A DNA stretch of 64,000 nt from Polyangiaceae bacterium. GTDB lineage: Bacteria; Myxococcota_A; Polyangia; Polyangiales; Polyangiaceae. A program made the translations under genes and the position numbers. The first letter of the stretch is position 1. Every line of letters starts with the position of its first letter. Shown here in pieces: positions 58,598 through 64,000 of the stretch. The DNA lies in the NCBI GenBank assembly GCA_025936115.1, contig JAICTZ010000016.1, positions 62,001-126,000 of the forward strand. The letters are read 5' to 3'. The notes below the pieces were generated by a model that was given only the letters and a program-made list of their open reading frames with translations, had not been told where the DNA came from and did no database searches.

Positions 58598-60220
58598 ATG
58601 AATCTCTCAGCCCTTCAGCGCGGGCTACGCGGTGGTGTGTCCGCGGCCTGCGCCTGTTCGTTCATGTTCGCCTTGGGAACGGCGCGTGCGGCGGATCCGA
58701 GCGTTCCTGCGCCGTCGCCGGATGCGAAGAGTCCGGCGCCCGCGGCCGCGCCCAGCGGCGCTGCCACGGAGAGCTCGAGTGCCGGCACGGCGACGCCGCC
58801 CCCCGGCGGCGAAGGCGCGACGGGCGAAGCGTCCGGCGGCGGGGAAGTGTCCACGGGCTCGGGCCTGTTCGAATCGAGTCAATCCGAGTCGAGCGCGGGC
58901 ACGAGCAGCGGCGCCGCGGAAGCGCCGACATCGACGGGCGCCGATTTCAACGGCTACGTCCGCGGCGACGTTTTCGTCGGCAAGGAGCAGAACCAGCCGC
59001 ACGGCGAGATGAAGGCCGTGTACTCGGAGCTCTCGCTCAAGGTCCGGGTGCGCAAGGAGAAGTTCGGCGACGCGTACGCGGAAATGCGCTTCCGCTACGG
59101 CCTGCAAGGCGAGACGCGGGGGCTCACGGTCGATCCGCGCGAAGCGTACGTGAACCTGTACGCAGGTCCGCTCGACTTGCGGCTCGGTCAGCAAATCGTC
59201 GTGTGGGGTCGCGCTGACGCGCTGAATCCGACGAGCAACCTCACTCCCGTCGATTTCCGCATTCATTCGCCCGTCGAAGACGATCGTCGCGTCGGTAACG
59301 TCGGCGCGCGCGCCTTCTTGAAGTTCCAGCCCATCCGGCTCGAAGGCGTGTGGATGCCGCTCTACTCGCCGACGGAGCTGCCGCCGCTACCGCTGCCGAA
59401 CCAGGTTTACCTGGGCGATCCGACGTATCCGCATCCGCGGATCGAGAACGGCACCGAGGCGGCGCGGGTGCATCTCGAGCTCCCGGCTGTCGAGATGTCC
59501 GTGTCGTACCTGTACGGCTACGCACCACTGCCGGGCCTCGGGCTTCAGACCATCATGGGCGGCGTTCAGAACGTCAACGGCCTACCGGTGCAAGGTACGG
59601 GCAGCGTGACAGTCACGCGCACGGCGTACAACCATCAGGTCCTCGGCTTCGATTTCGCGACGACGCTCGGCGGCTGGCTCGGAGTGCGCGGCGAAGCTGC
59701 CTACCGCGACCCGTACCACTTCCGCAATCGCGTTTACGCGCCGAACCCCGACGTTCAGTACGTGCTCGGCGTTGATCATACCTTCGGCGAGGTCAGCGTC
59801 ATCCTCCAGTACCTTGGTCGCTACACGGTGAACTGGCGCCAGCACCCGCAAACGACCGTCGACCCGGCGATCATCAATCGTGAAACCGGTGTGAATCCCC
59901 CCGCGGTCGTCGGTCCCGTAGAGGACGTGCTCCGCGCCAAAAACCAAATCCTCTTCTCCCAGCTGCACCGCACGCAAAACATGGCGTCGCTGCGCCTCGA
60001 GTGGCTCACGCTTCACGAAACTCTCTCACTCTCGGCGCTCGGTTTTGCGAACTTCTCGACGCAGGAATGGCTGCTCTTCCCCAAGGTCGGGTACAACATC
60101 ACCGACAACCTGAGCGCGACCGTCGGTGCCGAAATTTACCAGGGTCCGGACAACACGCTGTTCGGCGTGATCAAGTCGGAGCTCAGCGCCGGCTACGCCG
60201 AGCTCCGCATGGCATTCTGA
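58598..60220 (+). CDS. DUF1302-like outer-membrane barrel protein
   Basis: A 540-residue protein. Signal peptide (about 1-31, ending ARA), a Pro/Ala/Ser/Gly-rich stretch to about 115, then a beta-barrel starting NGYVRGDVFVGKEQNQPHGE. The signature LRLGQQIVVWGRADALNPTS is that of DUF1302 proteins. Repeated strands follow (FLKFQPIRLEGVWMPLYSP, GFDFATTLGGWLGVRGEAAY) with a terminal Phe. DUF1302 genes usually accompany DUF1329/LolA-like and RND-type transporters for hydrophobic molecules. Here the LolA-like gene is present but no RND gene is seen. Confidence 0.8.
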   Translation: MNLSALQRGLRGGVSAACACSFMFALGTARAADPSVPAPSPDAKSPAPAAAPSGAATESSSAGTATPPPGGEGATGEASGGGEVSTGSGLFESSQSESSAGTSSGAAEAPTSTGADFNGYVRGDVFVGKEQNQPHGEMKAVYSELSLKVRVRKEKFGDAYAEMRFRYGLQGETRGLTVDPREAYVNLYAGPLDLRLGQQIVVWGRADALNPTSNLTPVDFRIHSPVEDDRRVGNVGARAFLKFQPIRLEGVWMPLYSPTELPPLPLPNQVYLGDPTYPHPRIENGTEAARVHLELPAVEMSVSYLYGYAPLPGLGLQTIMGGVQNVNGLPVQGTGSVTVTRTAYNHQVLGFDFATTLGGWLGVRGEAAYRDPYHFRNRVYAPNPDVQYVLGVDHTFGEVSVILQYLGRYTVNWRQHPQTTVDPAIINRETGVNPPAVVGPVEDVLRAKNQILFSQLHRTQNMASLRLEWLTLHETLSLSALGFANFSTQEWLLFPKVGYNITDNLSATVGAEIYQGPDNTLFGVIKSELSAGYAELRMAF

Positions 60221-60361
60221 CGCACCCCGGCGTGGCTTGCCGCGGGTGTCCCGGGCCGCGCGAGCGTGCTATTTCCACCGAGCAATTCAGCGAAAAATCC
60301 GTGAAGTTTCGGCAGGGCATTTTCGTCCAAGGTCGAGCGTAGAACCAAGGAACCCGGAGAC

Positions 60362-61189
60362 ATGATGATGACGCGTGGAGTGCGAAAGTCGGTCGTTAGC
60401 TTGGGTTTGGCCGCGGCGATGGGCCTCGGGCTCTTGCTCGGTGGGTCGGACGTGCACGCCGCTCCCCCGGCGCGCGAGATCATGAGCAAGTCGCTGGAGG
60501 CGCGGAAGCTCGACGGCTCGGAAGCCATGGTCAAAATGATCATGAGCGACGGCAAGGGCACGCCGCGCGAGCGCTCGATGACGATGGCCACCAAGCTCTA
60601 CGACGGCGGCAAGACGGAAAAGCGCATCGTGCGCTTCCTCGCGCCCGCCGACGTGAAGGGCACGGGCGTGCTCATGTTCGATCACGACGCGGCGCCCGAC
60701 GACGTGTGGATCTTCCTACCGGCGTTGCGCAAGACGCGCCGCATCGTGAGCTCGCAACGCAATCAGAGCTTCCTCGGCAGCGAATTCTCGTTCGGCGACT
60801 TGAGTGCGCCCTCCCTCGACGAGTTCACGTACAACTTCGTCAAAGAAGAGGACGCGGGCGGCGAGCCCTGTTTCGTGGTCGACGTGATGCCGAAGGACAA
60901 GGCGACCGGCGATGCCGAGGGCTACTCCAAGAAGACGGTGTGGATCAGCAAGGCCACGTACACCGTGCGGCGCACGCAGTTCTTCGACATGGGCGGCAAG
61001 CTCCTGAAGGAGCTCAACACGAGCGACGTGAAGCTGGTCGACCCGAAGAAGAAGGCCTATCGCGCGATGAAGATGGAGATGGTCAACAAGCAAAACGGCC
61101 GCAAATCCACCTTCCTCTCCGAAAAAGTGACGCTCGCCCCCGACACGAAGGACGAGTACTTCACCGAGCGCTACCTCGAGCGGCCCTGA
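60362..61189 (+). CDS. LolA-like periplasmic protein (outer-membrane lipoprotein-sorting family)
   Basis: A 275-residue protein (first of three possible ATGs at 60362, after CCCGGAG). Signal peptide to about residue 33 (DVHA). The pattern of this family is clear: MTMATKLYDGGKTEKRIVRF, PADVKGTGVLMFDHDAAPDD, VWIFLPALRKTRRIVSS, QRNQSFLGSEFSFGDLSAPS, and a long beta-half with YTVRRTQFFDMGGKLLKELN. The fold is a half-barrel that holds lipids, as in LolA and LolB. Such proteins work with RND (MMPL) exporters. It is 141 bp after the DUF1302-like gene and probably in the same unit. Confidence 0.86.
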   Translation: MMMTRGVRKSVVSLGLAAAMGLGLLLGGSDVHAAPPAREIMSKSLEARKLDGSEAMVKMIMSDGKGTPRERSMTMATKLYDGGKTEKRIVRFLAPADVKGTGVLMFDHDAAPDDVWIFLPALRKTRRIVSSQRNQSFLGSEFSFGDLSAPSLDEFTYNFVKEEDAGGEPCFVVDVMPKDKATGDAEGYSKKTVWISKATYTVRRTQFFDMGGKLLKELNTSDVKLVDPKKKAYRAMKMEMVNKQNGRKSTFLSEKVTLAPDTKDEYFTERYLERP

Positions 61190-61228
61190 AGCGGCACTGT
61201 CGGCGCGGTAGCGCCGACGCACCCGTCG

Positions 61229-61657
61229 TCAACTCGAGCTTGCTAGCCACGGGTTGACGACGTCCACGCCGCAGTCGCGGAACTCATCCACCCTCCGTGT
61301 GGCGATACTTGCGCCGTGCGTCTGCGCGATGGCTGCGATTTGGGCGTCCAATGCCGGGATCTGGCGTCCATCGCTGCGCAGGTCCGCGCAAATTCGCGCA
61401 TACGCTCGGGTCGCGTCGGCGTCGAACGCGAGGATGCGGCCGTCAAACTCGCTCTCGAGCAGCTCGAAGAGCCGCGACGTGAGGTCGCCACGACGTTTGC
61501 TTTTCCGAATGAGCGCGAGGCCGAGCAGCAGCTCCGCCTGCGTGATCGACGTGAGGAACAGCTCCGTCGTGTCCTGCTTGTCAATCCAGCCCAGGACTTG
61601 TGGCGCGACGGCGGGCCGCATCAGTTCTGCGAGCACATCCGTGTCGAGGATGATCAT
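61229..61657 (-). CDS. vapC: VapC-family PIN-domain toxin
   Basis: A 142-residue protein starting at the ATG that overlaps the VapB stop. PIN fold acidic residues are visible: Asp in IILDTDVLAELMRP, Glu in ITQAELLLGL, Asp in IPALDAQIAAIAQ, and Asp in ATRRVDEFRDCGVDVVNPW. VapC toxins are Mg-dependent RNases, mostly cutting tRNA or rRNA. The closest group is FitB-like. Paired with the antitoxin gene by a 4-bp overlap. Confidence 0.92.
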   Translation of the reverse strand: MIILDTDVLAELMRPAVAPQVLGWIDKQDTTELFLTSITQAELLLGLALIRKSKRRGDLTSRLFELLESEFDGRILAFDADATRAYARICADLRSDGRQIPALDAQIAAIAQTHGASIATRRVDEFRDCGVDVVNPWLASSS

Positions 61658-61899
61658 TTGAAATCCGGAGGTTCGCGGCCGAGGTCGCGCCGTGGCAGCT
61701 CGAGCTCCACGCCTCCATCCTTCGCAAAGCGCTGATGAATCCGACTCCCGACCCCGCCGTGGGGCTCGCTCCGTTGGCTCGTCGCGTTCCGGAGGATGAT
61801 GCGAGCCTCCTCCTCCATCGAACGGCGGTTCCGGGCCGCTCGCACTCGCAAGCGCTCTTTGACGGCCGCATCGAGGTCCCGAATGATCAAGCTCGCCAT
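61654..61899 (-). CDS. vapB: VapB/FitA-like ribbon-helix-helix antitoxin
   Basis: An 81-residue protein. N-terminal ribbon-helix-helix DNA-binding domain: strand ASLIIRDLD, then helices VKERLRVRAARNRRSMEEEA and RIILRNATS, typical of FitA/VapB. The C-terminal ~40 residues (SRIHQRFAKDGGVELELPRR) would wrap the toxin. The start codon directly abuts a palindrome, and no Shine-Dalgarno is seen, so the transcript may be leaderless or start just upstream. It likely represses its own operon through the palindromes at 61900-61942. Confidence 0.9.
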   Translation of the reverse strand: MASLIIRDLDAAVKERLRVRAARNRRSMEEEARIILRNATSQRSEPHGGVGSRIHQRFAKDGGVELELPRRDLGREPPDFK

Positions 61900-61942
61900 G
61901 ATATCGATGATAGCATCGATATCAGTGATAGCAGTGCTATCA
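61900..61942. promoter_or_regulatory. Two palindromic operators of the vapBC operon
   Basis: Box 1 (61900-61923) is a perfect 10-4-10 dyad, GATATCGATG-ATAG-CATCGATATC, adjoining the vapB start codon. Box 2 (61926-61942) is a perfect 7-3-7 dyad, TGATAGC-AGT-GCTATCA. The word GATAGCA occurs in both boxes. The region is AT-rich in a GC-rich genome, consistent with promoter and operator. FitA/VapB proteins bind such palindromes as tetramers or octamers; binding here is inferred. Confidence 0.7.
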
Positions 61943-62100
61943 ATGCAGTTCGGCGAGTGGAATTGTTGGGGCAGCTGCGACGAACGGAGGCGCGCGCAGG
62001 CACGTGGCCGGTGACGCCGGGCCGCAGCCTTAGACAGGCGGACATGGACGGCGCGAAGCGTGGACGCCCGCGAACATGGACGTGGTCAACGCGGACGCCG

Positions 62101-62268
62101 CGCGTCGGCTCGGCAGCGCGGGCGCGCATCGGCTCGGCAGCGCGGGCGCGCATCGGCTCGGCAGCGCGGGCGCGCGTCGGCTCGGCAGCGCGGGCGCGCG
62201 TCGGCTCGGCAGCGCGGGCGCGCATCGGCTCGGCAGCGCGGGCGCGCGTCGGCTCGGCAGCGCGGGCG
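62101..62268. repeat. 24-bp tandem repeat, seven copies
   Basis: Seven consecutive 24-bp units; the consensus is CGCRTCGGCTCGGCAGCGCG followed by GGCG. Only the fourth base varies (G or A; order G A A G G A G). It lies in the intergenic region downstream of the sulfotransferase and upstream of vapB. A frame of RIGSAARA repeats crosses it, but I see no gene there. The bases between 61943 and 62100 contain a near-repeat of the word ACATGGACG (62042 and 62074) and nothing else that I recognise. Confidence 0.85.
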
Positions 62269-62296
62269 CGCTCTTTGCGCGCGACCGAGCGATGGG

Positions 62297-63433
62297 TCAG
62301 GCCGACTGCTTGATGGAGTCGCCGCTCTTCGCCGGCGCCCAGGGCGGGAGGAACGTGTCGTAGAAGAAGGCGCAGTCTTTGCGGATCTGTTCTTCCGTCA
62401 GGCCGTACTTGGCGAGGTTGTACTTGTGCTCGGATTCGTAGGAGCGCTGCTTCTCGGCTTGCGCGCGCACGGTCGCTTCGAGCTCGGGCGTCAGCGGTTG
62501 GCCGAGGAAGGTACAGATCTCGGACATGACGTTTTCGAGGTCGAGCATCATGCGGTCGTAACGCACGATGTAGACGCGGCTCTTGTCGATCGCGCCGCTC
62601 GTCCAATCTTCATGGAACTTCTGGAGCAGGAGGATCCACGCCTGGTACATGCGGTCGAGCCAGCGCTTCTTGATCTCGTCCGGTAGGGTCCAGAAGCCGA
62701 AGGCGCGATCGAGCACGCCAATCACGAGGCTGTTCGCGCTCGGAATGATCGAGAGCGGGTCGCGCGCCATGTACAGGATCTGCGCTTCGGGGAAGCGCTC
62801 GAGGAACGACGGGATGCGCACCGAGACGGAGAAGAGCTTGGCGATGTTGCGCTCGGCGCCGTGGAGCACGAGGCTCCGGCGCCAGAGCTTGTCGAGCCAC
62901 CCGAAATCGCGCGCCGACGTGTCGCGCACGCGCGGATCGAATTGGCGGAGCGCGTCTTGTTCTTCGAACGACAGGAAGAAGCCGTAGAGGAAGAAGCCGT
63001 CGAGGTAGCGGAAGAGCACGCCCACGTCGTCGGTCTCGACCGAGCTCAAGCTCGTCTGGTGCGCTTCGGTGGAGTGGAACTTCGCGGGCGAGAGCTTTTC
63101 GAGCAGCGGCAAGACGGGGCGCAGGAGCTTCTGCAGCACGAGCGACGGGTAGAGCATCAAGAAGAGCTCCATGCCGGCGCCGAAACCGTTGTCGGAGAGG
63201 AAACGCTGGAGGAAGGTCGTGCCCGTCCGCGGGTTGCCGACCAGCACGATAGGCCGCTTGGCCCGCGTGCGATTGAGCTTCGGCACGAAGACGTGGTCGA
63301 GCGCCATGCAGACGCCGACGAACGCCCGCAGGCAACCGAAGAGCACGGCGATAAAAAGCGGAACCACGTAGACGTGATGCGTCTTGCGCAACACGCCGTA
63401 GATCCGACCCATTCGAGAGAGCACGCTGTTCAT
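62297..63433 (-). CDS. PAPS-dependent membrane-anchored sulfotransferase
   Basis: A 378-residue protein. One membrane helix near the N-terminus (VYVVPLFIAVLFGCLRAFVG, about 21-40). The PAPS 5'-phosphosulfate loop is VGNPRTGTTFLQRFL (65-79), and the 3'-phosphate site is MARDPLSIIPSANS. Other helices (VRYDRMMLDLENVMSEICTF and SYESEHKYNLAKYGLTEEQI) match the sulfotransferase family type common in Myxococcota. It transfers sulfate from PAPS to a hydroxyl or amine; the acceptor is unknown, and the helix suggests a lipid. The neighbouring PAPS reductase competes for the same donor. Confidence 0.87.
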   Translation of the reverse strand: MNSVLSRMGRIYGVLRKTHHVYVVPLFIAVLFGCLRAFVGVCMALDHVFVPKLNRTRAKRPIVLVGNPRTGTTFLQRFLSDNGFGAGMELFLMLYPSLVLQKLLRPVLPLLEKLSPAKFHSTEAHQTSLSSVETDDVGVLFRYLDGFFLYGFFLSFEEQDALRQFDPRVRDTSARDFGWLDKLWRRSLVLHGAERNIAKLFSVSVRIPSFLERFPEAQILYMARDPLSIIPSANSLVIGVLDRAFGFWTLPDEIKKRWLDRMYQAWILLLQKFHEDWTSGAIDKSRVYIVRYDRMMLDLENVMSEICTFLGQPLTPELEATVRAQAEKQRSYESEHKYNLAKYGLTEEQIRKDCAFFYDTFLPPWAPAKSGDSIKQSA

Positions 63434-63581
63434 GACGTTGCGTTAGTAACGGAGTGGCGCCACACGAGTCTCTCAAGTCGATGGAACTTGGGGACCGATG
63501 CGGCGCGGCAACCGTATCACGCCGCGGGCGCGCGTCGCGCTAGACCAGCGTGACCGTCAAATCGCAGTGAGCCCGGACCCG

Positions 63582-64000
63582 TCAGAGCCCGCTCGACTTC
63601 AGGCTGTCGTCCGAGCTTTGGCGCGGTAAGTGCAGACCACACTCGCTGTGAACGCCGAGCCTCCGGCCCGCTCGCGCGTCCTCGCCCTCGCCCGTGGGCG
63701 TCGTCGAATGCACGTCGCCGATCGAGCGGTACCCCCGCCGGTAGAGCGGGTGGTACGGAAGGTCGTTGACCCGCAGGTAATGGTGAATCTGCTCGCGATC
63801 CCAGTTCAGAATGGGGTGAACCTTGTAGACGCCGGCCTGGAGCTCCACGGGTCGGAGGCTCGCGCGGAACGCATTTTGGCTGCCGCGCAGGCCTGCAATC
63901 CAGGCTCGCGCGCCGAGCTCGCGCACGGCGCGGTCCATCGGCTCGACCTTGTTCATCTCGTTGTAGCGGGCGAGGTCTTGCTCCGTCCCGAGCCAGAGCT
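63582..64000 (-). CDS. cysH: Phosphoadenylyl-sulfate (PAPS) reductase, 3' part of gene
   Basis: The frame is open to the right edge, so the N-terminal part is outside. The visible ~139 residues carry WLGTEQDLARYNEMNKVEPM, ARAWIAGLRGSQNAFRASL, VYKVHPILNWDREQIHHYL and the catalytic SECGLHLP. CysH reduces PAPS to sulfite for cysteine synthesis. The CC motif that precedes KVEPL in APS reductases is replaced (NEMNKVEPM), and no second CxxC is visible, so this is the PAPS-using, cluster-free type. The catalytic Cys is near the C-terminus, as in E. coli CysH. Confidence 0.92.
   Translation of the reverse strand, partial: LWLGTEQDLARYNEMNKVEPMDRAVRELGARAWIAGLRGSQNAFRASLRPVELQAGVYKVHPILNWDREQIHHYLRVNDLPYHPLYRRGYRSIGDVHSTTPTGEGEDARAGRRLGVHSECGLHLPRQSSDDSLKSSGL

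Noticed and set aside
62101..62268. CRISPR array
   Set aside because: The units are contiguous and identical with no unique spacers, and no cas gene is present.
61735..62313. Plus-strand frame with RIGSAARA repeats
   Set aside because: Starts inside vapC/vapB antisense and owes its repeats to the 24-bp array; no ribosome-binding site or homologous domain seen.
1..64000. tRNA, rRNA, transposase or phage genes
   Set aside because: None could be recognised by cloverleaf-like signals or protein motifs; a tRNAscan or Infernal run would be needed to exclude small RNAs.

Overview
The window is high-GC DNA (GC at nearly every third codon position) with the protein repertoire of a predatory or soil deltaproteobacterium of the Myxococcota, most likely the Polyangia/Sorangiineae side. 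The evidence is two Hanks-type Ser/Thr kinases plus a giant pseudokinase-TPR protein, a TPR-PEGA protein, many Gly/Thr-rich lipoproteins with linkers of the GTGG or GGS kind, very large Cys-repeat lipoproteins, a cytochrome c/copper monooxygenase fusion and several outer-membrane barrels. This is inference from gene content; no rRNA or other phylogenetic marker is present.

Layout. 1-2.6 kb: 3' part of a proline-catabolism (PutA-type) gene, translationally coupled arfB, and a Fur-box-preceded cytochrome c lipoprotein. 2.6-7.7 kb: two small minus-strand genes, then a chlorite-dismutase-like protein, a KirBac-type potassium channel, a secreted transglutaminase-like protein and an overlapping membrane zincin. 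7.8-8.0 kb: a broken DUF6036 nucleotidyltransferase remnant. 8.1-11.5 kb: a chemoreceptor-like protein and an NtrY-like histidine kinase (minus strand). 11.6-24.3 kb: an 861-aa propeller-like lipoprotein, a 1758-aa pseudokinase-TPR protein, another lipoprotein, a GT-C membrane glycosyltransferase and a kinase-PilZ fusion. 24.4-33 kb: two Cys-repeat lipoproteins that share a C-terminal domain and flank a TPR-PEGA protein. 33-43.2 kb: mostly enzymes: a kinase, a PPP phosphatase coupled to an outer-membrane protein, a GH31 glucosidase, a tiny two-helix membrane protein, a GST, an ARMT1-like phosphatase and a pair of coupled SPFH proteins.

43.4-57.1 kb is the most unusual part. A two-gene module, an arylsulfotransferase-like propeller lipoprotein plus a partner lipoprotein ending in a C-x(2,4)-C-x-N-P-A-P signature, occurs three times, twice on the plus strand and once on the minus strand. 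It comes with extra lipoproteins, a cytochrome c/copper monooxygenase and a FadL-like porin. All are predicted to sit outside the cytoplasm, which suggests one cell-surface redox or sulfo-transfer system acting on hydrophobic substrates. 57.5-61.2 kb adds a KAS III-type condensing enzyme, a DUF1302-like barrel and a LolA-like periplasmic protein, a set that fits making and exporting a lipid or polyketide. The window ends with a VapBC toxin-antitoxin pair whose operators are perfect palindromes, a 7-copy 24-bp tandem repeat, a PAPS-dependent sulfotransferase and the 3' part of a PAPS reductase gene (cysH).

No tRNA, rRNA, CRISPR array, transposase or phage gene was recognised.
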